Source: Methylobacterium phyllostachyos (lineage in GTDB: Bacteria > Pseudomonadota > Alphaproteobacteria > Rhizobiales > Beijerinckiaceae). From it: a stretch of DNA of 64,000 nt. Below the pieces are notes generated by a model. That model was not told where the DNA came from. It saw only the letters and a list, made by a program, of their open reading frames with translations, and made no database searches. This document shows positions 56,399-64,000 of this stretch, in pieces; positions within the stretch are counted from its first letter, which is position 1; every line of letters starts with the position of its first letter. The stretch spans positions 186,001 through 250,000 of the forward strand of contig NZ_FNHS01000008.1 in assembly GCF_900103445.1 (NCBI RefSeq), read 5' to 3'. A program made the translations under genes and the position numbers.

Positions 56399-57121
56399 AT
56401 GACGATCCAGAGCGACATCCGGGACGGCGACTCCCGCCCCCTGCACCACGCCAAGTCCGAAGCGCCGGAGGTGATGTACGTCCCGCGCTACACCGGCGTG
56501 CAGCGCGTGAACCACTGGATCACCGCGATCCTGTTTACCCTGCTGACCCTCTCGGGTCTGGCGATGTTCACGCCCTACCTGTTCTCGCTCACGGGCCTGT
56601 TCGGCGGCGGGCAGGCGACGCGGGCGATCCACCCGTGGTTCGGCGTGGCGCTGGCGGTCAGCTTCCTCTTCCTGTTCGTGCGCTTCTGGAAGCTCAACAT
56701 CCCCAACAAGGACGATGTCGAGTGGAGCAAGCACATCGGCGACGTGGTCACCAACCGCGACGACCGGCTGCCGGAACTCGGCAAGTACAATGCCGGCCAG
56801 AAGGGCGTGTTCTGGGGCCAGACCGCGCTGATCGGCGTGATGTTCGTGACCGGCCTCGTGATCTGGAACACCTATTTCGGCGGCCTCACCTCGATCGAGA
56901 CCCAGCGCTGGGCGCTGCTCGCCCACTCGCTCGCCGCCGTGATCGCCATCGCGATCATCGTGGTCCACATCTACGCCGGCATCTGGGTGCGCGGCACCGG
57001 GCGGGCGATGGTCCGCGGCACGGTGACGGGTGGCTGGGCCTACCGGCATCACCGCAAGTGGTTCCGGCAGATCGCCGGCGGCAAGGCGCGCCACGGCTCG
57101 GTGGACAAGCGCGGATCCTGA
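56399..57121 (+). CDS. fdoI: Formate dehydrogenase gamma subunit (cytochrome b556)
   Basis: A 240-aa di-heme cytochrome b with four membrane helices: VNHWITAILFTLLTLSGLAM, AIHPWFGVALAVSFLFLFV, GQTALIGVMFVTGLVIWNTY and LLAHSLAAVIAIAIIVVHIY. His ligands are visible in VNHWIT, AIHPWFG, AHSLAA and VVHIYAG. It reduces quinone with electrons from FdoH. ATG at 56399. The stop is followed at once by the fdhE start (TGATTG), so the two are translationally linked. Confidence 0.95.
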   Translation: MTIQSDIRDGDSRPLHHAKSEAPEVMYVPRYTGVQRVNHWITAILFTLLTLSGLAMFTPYLFSLTGLFGGGQATRAIHPWFGVALAVSFLFLFVRFWKLNIPNKDDVEWSKHIGDVVTNRDDRLPELGKYNAGQKGVFWGQTALIGVMFVTGLVIWNTYFGGLTSIETQRWALLAHSLAAVIAIAIIVVHIYAGIWVRGTGRAMVRGTVTGGWAYRHHRKWFRQIAGGKARHGSVDKRGS

Positions 57122-58120
57122 TTGGTGGCCAATTTCTTCAGGCGCAAACCTGCGGTCCCGGCCGCGGACAAGACCCCGACGCAAGCGGAGGCGCCTAAGC
57201 CCCGCCGCCGGGATTTCCATGAGCTGAAGCCCGATCCCGACAAGATCGGGATCTCCGGCTCGGTGCCGTTCGTGCGCCTGCCGGATCCCACGACCCTGTT
57301 CGCCGACCGCGCGGCCCGCCTGACCGAGGCCGCCCCCGGGCACCCGCTGGAGGCCTATCTCCGGTTTGTGGCGGAGGTCGCCCGGGCCCAGGATGCGATC
57401 CAGGCCAAGGTGGCGCTCCCGCCGCCACCGGACGGCGCCGATCTGGCCCTGCGGAGCGAGCACGGCATGCCGCCCCTGTCGCGGCACAGCCTGGAGGCTG
57501 ACACGGGCTTCGATGACAGCCTGCTGGCGCTGCTCGACGCACTCGATCTCAGCACGGCACCCGAGGCTTCCGCGGCGGCGCGCGAGAGCCTGCGGGCAGC
57601 CTCCCGGGAAGACCGCCTCGACCTCGCCCTTCAGGTGTTCGAGGGCGCGCTGCCGGTGGACCGGATTGCCGAATGCGTGTTCGTCTCGGCGGCCCTGCAG
57701 GTCCGTCTCGCCGAGCAGGCGGTGCGGCTCGACACGAAGGCGTTGAAGCCGGTGGCGGACGGTGTCTGCCCGTGCTGCGGCGGCGCGCCGGTGGCGAGCG
57801 TCGTGGTCGGCTGGACCCCGGCCGACAAGGCGCGCTATCTCAGCTGCTCGCTGTGCGGTACCTACTGGAACCACGTCCGGATCCGCTGCACCGCCTGCGG
57901 CTCCGGCGAGGGCATCAGTTATTACGGGCTCGACGAGGTGTCGAAGGACGTCCAGGTCGAGACCTGTACGACCTGCCACAGCTATATCAAGCACCTGCAC
58001 CAGCACCGGGCCCCGACGCTCGACCCGGTGGCGGACGACATCGCGTCCTACGGGCTCGACCTCAAGATCGCCGAGGAAGGGTTCCGGCGCGCCGGGCTGA
58101 ACCTGCTGTTCGTGATCTGA
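57122..58120 (+). CDS. fdhE: Formate dehydrogenase accessory protein FdhE
   Basis: A 332-aa cytoplasmic factor needed for maturation of respiratory formate dehydrogenases. The C-terminal rubredoxin-like domain has the CXXC pairs VCPCCGGAP, LSCSLCGTYW, IRCTACGSG and TCTTCHSYIK, which bind iron; the N-terminal part is helical, with GSVPFVRLPDP. Start TTG 57122 or GTG 57125. It ends the fdo operon. Typical FdhE is about 310 residues. Confidence 0.93.
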   Translation: MVANFFRRKPAVPAADKTPTQAEAPKPRRRDFHELKPDPDKIGISGSVPFVRLPDPTTLFADRAARLTEAAPGHPLEAYLRFVAEVARAQDAIQAKVALPPPPDGADLALRSEHGMPPLSRHSLEADTGFDDSLLALLDALDLSTAPEASAAARESLRAASREDRLDLALQVFEGALPVDRIAECVFVSAALQVRLAEQAVRLDTKALKPVADGVCPCCGGAPVASVVVGWTPADKARYLSCSLCGTYWNHVRIRCTACGSGEGISYYGLDEVSKDVQVETCTTCHSYIKHLHQHRAPTLDPVADDIASYGLDLKIAEEGFRRAGLNLLFVI

Positions 58121-58200
58121 ACGGCTGGACCGGCTTCAGTCGCGCCGGCGCCGTTCAGACCACGGGTCGTGTCGTAGGCTGGCGCGCCCATGGCCTCCGT

Positions 58201-58545
58201 TCAGCGGTAGCCGTAGTGGCTCTTGGCGGCGGCGAGCAGGTGCAGGGCTTCACCCGACTTGCCGGCCGCGCATTCCGCGGCGGCGTGGGCAAGATCGGCG
58301 TTGAAGCGGTCGCCCACGGGCTTGTTGAGGTTGCCGGTCGCCACGTCGCTGTCGACGATCGCCTTGGTGCGGGCGATCTCGGGACCGCAGCCGCTGCCGG
58401 TGGGCAGGGCTACTGGGGCCGGGATGACGGGCGAAGGCTCCATGACCGCCGGGGCGGTCCGCTGCTGGCAGGCCGCCAGCGCCGCGACGGCGAGGGCAGC
58501 GAGGCTGAGGCGCATCGGGAGACGGGACGCGGGCACGGCGATCAT
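58201..58545 (-). CDS. Small lipoprotein of unknown function
   Basis: A 114-aa protein from the ATG at 58545 (or 104 aa from 58515, MRLSLAALAVAALAACQQ). A lipobox LAAC with Gln at +2 follows the signal, so an outer-membrane-anchored lipoprotein is likely. The mature part contains Pro/Ala segments, GCGPEIARTKAIVDSDVATG and AAAECAAGKSGEALHLLAAA, with several Cys. The helical tail with Cys pairs resembles a four-helix fold. No family recognised. Confidence 0.75.
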   Translation of the reverse strand: MIAVPASRLPMRLSLAALAVAALAACQQRTAPAVMEPSPVIPAPVALPTGSGCGPEIARTKAIVDSDVATGNLNKPVGDRFNADLAHAAAECAAGKSGEALHLLAAAKSHYGYR

Positions 58546-58729
58546 CCTGTTGCGGCGCGGGGCTGCGCCGCCCGGGTTGTGAGCCGAGCTTGGCCGTGGG
58601 TCAATCGCCGCCACGACACGCCCTGCCCGGGCGCTGGGCATTGGTCATACAGGATTCTGCTGTCATCAGAGCGGGTTGGCGCGCACTGCCATCATCTCGC
58701 TTCAACAGCGCACGCCGGATCGTGAGCGC

Positions 58730-59215
58730 CTACTTCGCCTTGTCGGCGAGCGCCTTCAGGCCAGAATCGTAGATGCCCTGGATCGCATCGACCGCGACCG
58801 TGTCGGGGGCACCCTTGGCGTTGAAGGTGCCGGTCCACGTCACCTTTGAGCCGGAGCCCTCGGGGGCGACCGAGAGGGTCGACTTGTAGTCCGAGACCGG
58901 CAGCGGGCTCTCCAGGATCGTGTAGGTGTAGCTCATCACCTTGTCGTCCCGGGAGACCTGCTCCTCCTTGATGGTGCCGCCGCCCTTCAGGCTCAGCGTG
59001 CGGACCTTCATGCCGTCCTTGTCGGACAGGGCGCATTTCTCGATGGCCGGATGCCAGTCGCCGATGCCGCAGAAATCGCCGATCGTCTGCCAGACCTTGG
59101 CCGGGGGCGCGGCGATGTCGGCCGTGCGCGTCACGTCCAGGGCGTAGCCCGGCACGGTGGCCGCGGCGAGCGCCAGGGCGGCAAGGGGAAGGGACCGGCA
59201 GAAAGCGAAAGGCAT
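58730..59215 (-). CDS. Secreted SRPBCC-family (Bet v1-like) protein
   Basis: A 161-aa exported protein: signal peptide MPFAFCRSLPLAALALAAAT with cleavage near GYA-LD. The mature domain shows the SRPBCC pattern (ADIAAPPAKVWQTIGDFCGI, DWHPAIEKCAL, then VTWTGTFNAKGAP). Such proteins bind hydrophobic ligands; in methylotrophs similar secreted SRPBCC proteins lie near methanol or C1 genes, but no such genes are here. Function unknown. Confidence 0.85.
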   Translation of the reverse strand: MPFAFCRSLPLAALALAAATVPGYALDVTRTADIAAPPAKVWQTIGDFCGIGDWHPAIEKCALSDKDGMKVRTLSLKGGGTIKEEQVSRDDKVMSYTYTILESPLPVSDYKSTLSVAPEGSGSKVTWTGTFNAKGAPDTVAVDAIQGIYDSGLKALADKAK

Positions 59216-59386
59216 CTCGGGGGTGTCTCCGTCCGATTAAGGTCGCGGCAGGGGCCGCGCGAGCTCTGTGGCCGCCGGGGAGCTAGGCCTGGATCACGCC
59301 CGGGGCAATGGGCGGCGGCCCAGCGCGCCTGACGTTTCCGACGGGCGAGGGCAGAACCTTCAGTGCGACCGGCGCAGGCGGCGGGC

Positions 59387-60010
59387 CTACCAGCCGTCCA
59401 TCTCGTCCGTATCGGCCGGGTAGCCGTAGGCGGGGGCAGGCACATAGGCCGGGCGGTACGTGACCGACTGCGACCGGCGGCCCATCTGGTCGCCATCCGC
59501 CTGCAGCGCCTCCCCATAGGGACTGCGCTGCCGGGCGATGCGGATCCCGCGCGGCCCGGCCTCGGCCACCGGCATGTCGGCGCCCTCGATCACCACCCGG
59601 GTGCGGCCCATGCCCTCGGCCTTTACCAGGTTGAACAGAGTCGCGGCATTGCGCACCGACAGGCGCACGCAGCCGTGCGAGGCCGCCCGCCCGAGATTGC
59701 GGACATGGTTGGTGCCGTGGATGGCATGGCCCTGATTGGTGAAGAACATCGCGAAGGGCATCGGCGCGTCGTCCCACTCCTTCGAGAAGTGCGTGCGCTC
59801 CATCCGGAATGGGCGGTAGGAGCCGGAGGGGGTATCGTGGCTCTCGACCCCCGTGGAGACGGGCCAGGAATAGCGCGGCTGCCCGTCGACCGTGACCTCC
59901 ATGCGCTGCGCGCTCTTGTCGACGTTGATCAGCACGTCCGCGGAGGCCGAAGCCGGGACGGCGGCCCACAGGAGCAGGCCGGACAGGACCGAGACCAGAC
60001 CGATACGCAT
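59387..60010 (-). CDS. L,D-transpeptidase (YkuD family), exported
   Basis: A 207-aa protein with a Sec signal (MRIGLVSVLSGLLLWAAVPA, cleaved near SASA-DV). The YkuD domain starts at VLINVDKSAQRMEVTVDG and has the catalytic HGTNHVRNLGRAASHGCVRL block (His and Cys about 96-115). It makes 3-3 cross-links in peptidoglycan or attaches lipoproteins. The C-terminal tail is Tyr/Pro/Ala-rich (YVPAPAYGYPADTDEM). Divergent from the M20 peptidase gene with 232 bp between, in which I see no further gene. Confidence 0.92.
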   Translation of the reverse strand: MRIGLVSVLSGLLLWAAVPASASADVLINVDKSAQRMEVTVDGQPRYSWPVSTGVESHDTPSGSYRPFRMERTHFSKEWDDAPMPFAMFFTNQGHAIHGTNHVRNLGRAASHGCVRLSVRNAATLFNLVKAEGMGRTRVVIEGADMPVAEAGPRGIRIARQRSPYGEALQADGDQMGRRSQSVTYRPAYVPAPAYGYPADTDEMDGW

Positions 60011-60242
60011 GCGAGCCTCCGAACGGGAAACCGCGACGGTTTGCCGACACGCTAAGCCTTTGGCAACGCCAAGGTTCCGGCGAGTCCCGGCCCTGCGCAG
60101 TCACGCTCTGCTGAGCGCCCCCCCGCCGTCGCCTTGATCCAGGATCGGGCGGCCCGGCATGAACCGTGCTGTCGCCAACCGCCGGTTGACAGCGGCCCGG
60201 GCCCGGGCGCCTCCTCCGGCTCAAGATTGGTTCGGAGTTCCC

Positions 60243-61535
60243 ATGGCCCTCGACCCCACCCTCGCCGCCGAGATCGAAGCCTCCGTGGCGGAGGGGTTTG
60301 CCGATCAGGTCGCCCACACGCAGGCCCTGGTCCGGTTCGCCTCCCTGCGGGGTGAAGAGCATGCCTGCCAGGATTACGTGTTCGACCAGTTCCGCGCCCG
60401 GGGCTACGCGACCGAGCGCTTCGCCATGGACCGGGACGCCATCGCGGCCCATCCCGGCGGCTCGAAGATCGATGAGGCCCATCATTCGGACGCGCCGATC
60501 GTCGTCTGCCATCACCGGCCGAACACCGAGACCGGGCGTTCGCTGATCCTGCAGGCCCATGTCGACGTGGTGCCGCCCGGCCCCCTCGACCTCTGGACCC
60601 ATCGGCCCTTCGATCCGGTGATCCAGGGCGACTGGATGTATGGCCGCGGCGCCGGCGACATGAAGGCGGGGCACGCCGCCAACCTGTTCGCCCTCGACGC
60701 CCTCGCCCGGCTCGGCCTCCAGCCGGCGGCCGCCGTGACGGTGCAGTCGGTGGTCGAGGAGGAATCCACCGGCAACGGTGCCCTGATGACCCACCTGCGC
60801 GGCTACCGGGCCGACGCCGTGCTGATCCCCGAGCCCGAGGATGAGAAGCTCGTGCGCGCCAATACCGGCGTGCTGTGGTTCACCGTCGAGGTCCGGGGGG
60901 TGCCGGTCCATGTCCGCGAGATGGGCGCGGGTGCCAACGCCATCGACGCCACCTACCGGGTGATCGGCGCGCTGCGCGCCGTCGAGGCCCGCTGGAACGC
61001 CGAGAAGGCGTCGCATCCGCATTTCGAGACCGAGGACCACCCGATCAACCTGAACATCGGCAAGATCGAGGGCGGTGACTGGGCCTCCTCGGTGCCAGCC
61101 TGGTGCCGGATCCACTGCCGGGTGGCGCTCTATCCGGGCGTGACCGCCGCGCAGGCCGCCGCCGAGATCGAAGCCGCGGTGGCCAGCTTCTCCCGCATGG
61201 ATCCGTTCCTGGCCAACAGCCCGCCGCGGGTGGTCTTCAACGGCTTCTTCGCCGAGGGCTATGTGCTGGAGGAAGGCTCGGAGGCCGAGGCGGTGCTCGG
61301 CCGCGCCCACGAGCGGGCGATCGGCGCACCGCTCCAGAGCTTCATGACGGCGGGCTACCTCGATACCCGGGTCCACGCCCTCTACGACCGGGTGCCGGCC
61401 CTCTGCTACGGCCCGACCTCCCAGAACATCCACGGCTTCGACGAGCGCGTGAGCCTCGCCTCTGTGAAGCGGATCACGACCACTATGGCGCTGTTCGTGG
61501 CCGAGTGGTGCGGGACGGAGCGCAAGGCCGGGTGA
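60243..61535 (+). CDS. M20-family metallopeptidase/deacylase (ArgE/DapE type)
   Basis: A 430-aa zinc hydrolase. Motifs: ILQAHVDVVPPGP (first metal His and Asp), GRGAGDMKAGHAANLFAL, QSVVEEESTGNGALMTHL (catalytic Glu, metal Glu), and the lid-domain dimerisation part. The C-terminal His ligand is in TSQNIHGFDERV. Start ATG at 60243; the frame extends upstream without homology. It resembles the ArgE/DapE or acetylornithine deacetylase-like group; the true substrate is unknown. Confidence 0.93.
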   Translation: MALDPTLAAEIEASVAEGFADQVAHTQALVRFASLRGEEHACQDYVFDQFRARGYATERFAMDRDAIAAHPGGSKIDEAHHSDAPIVVCHHRPNTETGRSLILQAHVDVVPPGPLDLWTHRPFDPVIQGDWMYGRGAGDMKAGHAANLFALDALARLGLQPAAAVTVQSVVEEESTGNGALMTHLRGYRADAVLIPEPEDEKLVRANTGVLWFTVEVRGVPVHVREMGAGANAIDATYRVIGALRAVEARWNAEKASHPHFETEDHPINLNIGKIEGGDWASSVPAWCRIHCRVALYPGVTAAQAAAEIEAAVASFSRMDPFLANSPPRVVFNGFFAEGYVLEEGSEAEAVLGRAHERAIGAPLQSFMTAGYLDTRVHALYDRVPALCYGPTSQNIHGFDERVSLASVKRITTTMALFVAEWCGTERKAG

Positions 61536-61541
61536 GCCACC

Positions 61542-61617
61542 GCCGTCTTTGCGAGCGGAGCGAAGCAATCCAGGGTCGCGCTGCCCTGGGTCGCTTCGCT
61601 GCGCTCGCGATGACGGC
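61542..61617. repeat. Palindromic repeat R3, copy 1
   Basis: Between the convergent M20 and PRISE-like genes. Arms GCGAGCGGAGCGAAGC and GCTTCGCTGCGCTCGC flank CCAGGG/CCCTGG. An inverted copy lies at 62819-62905, on the other side of the PRISE-like gene. Confidence 0.75.
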
Positions 61618-61628
61618 GGTGATCCCCA

Positions 61629-62690
61629 TCACGGAATCAGCCGGTCCGCGCGGAGCTGAGCGAACAGATCGTAGAACGCGTCGTCGGTCGGCTGATAGGC
61701 CGTGAAGCCCAGCCGCCGGCTCTTGCTCATGTCGGTGACGACCTCGATCGGCCGGCCGAGATCGGCATCCGTATGCCAGGGGGAGGCCAGCTTCTCGAGG
61801 TTCGGCTCGGCCAAGCCGTAGCGCTGCGCGATCTCGGCCCAGGCCGGGCCATCCTGCGCCATCCGGGGCTCGAGCGGCCGGTGCGTGCCATCGAACGGCA
61901 CCGCCTCGATCCCGAACCACGCGGCGATCCGGCCCCACATCCAGCTCCAGCGGAAGACATCGCCGTCAACGACGTTGAACGCCTCGTTGGCGGCCTTGGG
62001 CTCCGTCGACGCCCAGAGCAGCTGACGGGCGAGCAGCCGCGCGTCGGTCATGTCGGTGAGGCCGTTCCACTGGGCGGCCGAGCCCGGGAAGATGAACGGG
62101 CGCCCCAGCTCCCGGCACAGCGTGGCGTAGCAGGCGAGCGTCGTGCCCATGTTCATGGCGTTGCCCACCGCCTTGCCGATGATCGTGTGCGGGCGGTGCA
62201 CGCTCCAGGTGAAGCCGTCGCGCTCGGCGGCCGCGAACACGGCATCCTCTTGAGCATAATAAAAATTCTCGATGTCGAGCCGACCCTGGTCCTCGCGGAA
62301 CGGCGTCTGCGGCAGGGTGCCTTTGCCGTAGGCCTCGAATGGGCCGAGATAGTGCTTGAGCCCGGTCACCAGGGCGACGTGGCGGACGCTCTTCTTCGGC
62401 TGGAGCGCGTCGAGCAGGTTCTCGATCATCGCCCGGTTGACGCGGATCATCTCCGCCTCGGTCGGGCGCCGCTGCCAGGTCGCCAGGAACACGTGGGACG
62501 GGGCGAGGTCGGCGAGCGCCCGCTCCAGCGAGGCCGGGTCCTGCAGGTCGCCGGCCACCGGCTCGACGCCGTCCTGCTGCACCGGGTGGCGCGCGAGGCC
62601 CGCGACCCGCCAGCCCTCCTGGCTGAGCAGCGCCGCGGTGGCGCTGCCGACGATCCCGCTGGCGCCGACGATCAGGGCGGTGTTCGACAT
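61629..62690 (-). CDS. PRISE-like short-chain dehydrogenase/reductase (SDR75U-type enone beta-reductase)
   Basis: A 353-aa protein from the ATG at 62690. The sequence is strikingly like plant progesterone 5-beta-reductase/iridoid synthase (PRISE): ALIVGASGIVGSATAALL, GWRVAGLARHP, HVFLATWQRRPTEAEM, VALVTGLKHYLGPFEAYG, PFREDQGRLDIENFYYAQED, and SVHRPHTIIG. The catalytic Lys is in GLKHY and the Tyr in NFYYAQED. PRISE enzymes reduce enones with NADPH. Bacterial members are known in rhizobial relatives. The substrate here is unknown. It is flanked by inverted copies of an R3 repeat. Confidence 0.9.
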   Translation of the reverse strand: MSNTALIVGASGIVGSATAALLSQEGWRVAGLARHPVQQDGVEPVAGDLQDPASLERALADLAPSHVFLATWQRRPTEAEMIRVNRAMIENLLDALQPKKSVRHVALVTGLKHYLGPFEAYGKGTLPQTPFREDQGRLDIENFYYAQEDAVFAAAERDGFTWSVHRPHTIIGKAVGNAMNMGTTLACYATLCRELGRPFIFPGSAAQWNGLTDMTDARLLARQLLWASTEPKAANEAFNVVDGDVFRWSWMWGRIAAWFGIEAVPFDGTHRPLEPRMAQDGPAWAEIAQRYGLAEPNLEKLASPWHTDADLGRPIEVVTDMSKSRRLGFTAYQPTDDAFYDLFAQLRADRLIP

Positions 62691-62818
62691 AAAAACCCTC
62701 GTGCCCGGCCAAAATCCGGGTCCGGGGCAGATGGGCACGGGTGGTGTCGCGACAACCCCGCTGCGCGGCGGGGGCGCCTGTGCGGCGCGCAAGGGTTGTG
62801 TGATCGCGTCACCGTCTC

Positions 62819-62905
62819 CGTCATCGCGAGCGCAGCGACCCAGGGTGGCGGGACGTTTGGAACCATAGCGCGACCCTGGATTGCTTCGCTCCGCTCGCAA
62901 AGACG
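62819..62905. repeat. Palindromic repeat R3, copy 2 (inverted relative to copy 1)
   Basis: Between the PRISE-like gene and the class III aminotransferase. The reverse complement matches copy 1 over the outer arms (GCGAGCGGAGCGAAGC and GCGCTCGCGATGACGG) and CCAGGGTCGCGCT; the loop is longer (an extra 17 or so bases). Confidence 0.75.
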
Positions 62906-62914
62906 AGAGTGTTC

Positions 62915-64000
62915 TCAGGCGACCCGGTCGATCGCGGCGCCCAGGATGTCCACGATCTCGCCGATCTGGCCGCGCTCGATGATCAGCGGTGGCGACAGCG
63001 CGATGATGTCGCCGGTCACCCGGGTGAGCAGGCCGCGCTCGAAGCAATCCACGAACACGTCGTAGGCCCGCTTGCCCGGCGCGTCCGGACGCGGCGCCAG
63101 CTCAATGCCGGCCACGAGACCGATGGTGCGGATGTCGATGACGCCCTTGCGCCCGCGCAGGTCGTGCATCGCCGCCGCCCAGTCGTCGGCGATGTCGGCG
63201 ACGCGGGTGAGGAGACCCTCTTCCCGGTAGATGTCCAGAGTCGCGATCCCGGCCGCGCAGGCGATCGGGTGCCCGGAATAGGTGTAGCCGTGGAACAGCT
63301 CGATCCCGTCCGGACCCTGCATCAGCGCGTCGTGGACCGCGCGGCTCGCGAAGACTGCGCCCATTGGCACCGTGCCGTTGGTCAGGCCCTTGGCGCTGGT
63401 CACGAGGTCCGGGACGACGCCGAAGAAGTCGGTCGCAAACGGCGCGCCGAGGCGGCCGAACCCGGAAATGACCTCGTCGAAGATCAGCAGGATGCCGTGC
63501 TTGGTGCAGATCTCGCGCAGGCGTTCCAGGTAGCCCTTCGGCGGCACCAGCACGCCGGTCGAGCCTGCCACCGGCTCGACGATGCAGGCCGCGATGGTCT
63601 CGGCCCCGTGGAGCGCCACCAGCCGCTCCAGATCCTCGGCGAGCTCGGCCCCGTGCTCGGGCTGGCCCTTCACGAAGGCGTTGCGGGCTGGGTCGTGGGT
63701 GTGGCGCAGGTGGTCGGTGCCGTTGAGCTGCGGGAAGACCCGCCGGTTCGACACGATGCCGCCGACCGACAGGCCGCCGAAGCCGACGCCGTGATAGCCG
63801 CGCTCGCGGCCGATCAGCCGGGTCCGGGTCCCCTGCCCGATCGCCCGCTGGTAGGCGAGCGCGATCTTGAGGGCGGTGTCGACCGATTCGGAGCCGGAAT
63901 TGGTGAAGAACACCCGGTCGAGGCGCTTGTCCGGTCCGCCCGGGGCGATCTCGGCGAGGCGCTCGGCGAATTCGAAGGCGATGGGGTGGCCCATCTGGAA
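62915..64000 (-). CDS. Class III aminotransferase (omega-amino acid-pyruvate type), 5' end cut by window
   Basis: PLP enzyme of the ornithine/omega-aminotransferase family. About 361 residues visible. Features: VFFTNSGSESVDTALKIA (PLP phosphate), RLIGRERGYHGVGFGG, LLIFDEVISGFGRLG (Asp contacting PLP nitrogen), the PLP lysine in LVTSAKGLTNGTVPMG, and HGYTYSGHPIACAAGIA. The N-terminal 80-90 residues lie beyond position 64000. It is most like beta-alanine- or omega-amino acid-pyruvate aminotransferase; exact substrate not determined. Confidence 0.92.
   Translation of the reverse strand, partial: FQMGHPIAFEFAERLAEIAPGGPDKRLDRVFFTNSGSESVDTALKIALAYQRAIGQGTRTRLIGRERGYHGVGFGGLSVGGIVSNRRVFPQLNGTDHLRHTHDPARNAFVKGQPEHGAELAEDLERLVALHGAETIAACIVEPVAGSTGVLVPPKGYLERLREICTKHGILLIFDEVISGFGRLGAPFATDFFGVVPDLVTSAKGLTNGTVPMGAVFASRAVHDALMQGPDGIELFHGYTYSGHPIACAAGIATLDIYREEGLLTRVADIADDWAAAMHDLRGRKGVIDIRTIGLVAGIELAPRPDAPGKRAYDVFVDCFERGLLTRVTGDIIALSPPLIIERGQIGEIVDILGAAIDRVA

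Overview
The window looks like a chromosomal segment of a methylotrophic alphaproteobacterium of the Methylobacterium/Methylorubrum type. This is inferred from uniformly high G+C, from a divergent ethylmalonyl-CoA mutase and crotonyl-CoA carboxylase/reductase pair (the ethylmalonyl-CoA pathway), from a membrane formate dehydrogenase operon, from a promoter matching the alphaproteobacterial stress sigma factor EcfG beside a NepR-like gene, and from short palindromic intergenic repeats. No rRNA, tRNA, CRISPR array, prophage or transposase gene was found.

Layout. 1-7.8 kb: assimilatory sulfate reduction (cysI, cysJ, an Lrp/AsnC-type regulator, cysH, cysD, cysN). 7.9-15 kb: a flavin monooxygenase-like gene, two toxin-antitoxin loci whose toxins are both broken (a frameshifted ParE and a nonsense-truncated MazF), an aspartate aminotransferase, a reductase and a DMT exporter. 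15-22.5 kb: ileS, lspA, a secreted DUF3035-like protein and two M16 peptidases. 22.5-33.5 kb: an apparently intact ParE-type toxin-antitoxin pair, a VOC dioxygenase, fpr, a very large AsmA/YhdP-like protein, bcp, an M23 peptidase, tandem Uma2 nucleases and a DUF1206 membrane protein. 33.6-37.7 kb: O-antigen or surface-glycan initiation genes of WbpM, WbpV and WbpL type. 37.7-41.5 kb: ecm and ccrA. 41.6-47 kb: small proteins, cysK, azoR and a LysR regulator. 47-51 kb: the sulfate ABC transporter (cysA, cysW, cysT, sbp). 51-58 kb: a NepR-like gene, an EcfG-type promoter with a small secreted protein, and fdoGHI-fdhE. 58-64 kb: a lipoprotein, an SRPBCC protein, an L,D-transpeptidase, an M20 peptidase, a PRISE-type reductase and a class III aminotransferase.

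How the genes fit together. Sulfate is imported by Sbp-CysTWA, activated to APS by CysDN, reduced to sulfite by a 4Fe-4S-type CysH, reduced to sulfide by CysJI, and fixed into cysteine by CysK. Although the loci are 43 kb apart, all three sulfur promoters (cysJ, cysH, sbp) carry the same 16-bp inverted repeat, GTTC-N8-GAAC, beside a -35-like hexamer. This is the strongest candidate for an undescribed regulatory system here. The formate dehydrogenase alpha subunit is read through an in-frame TGA. The downstream hairpin has the bulged U17 and loop G23/U24 of bacterial SECIS elements, so the gene encodes a selenoprotein and is not a pseudogene. Three operons (cysJ-cysI, ileS-lspA, fdoH-fdoI) are interrupted by related palindromic repeats.
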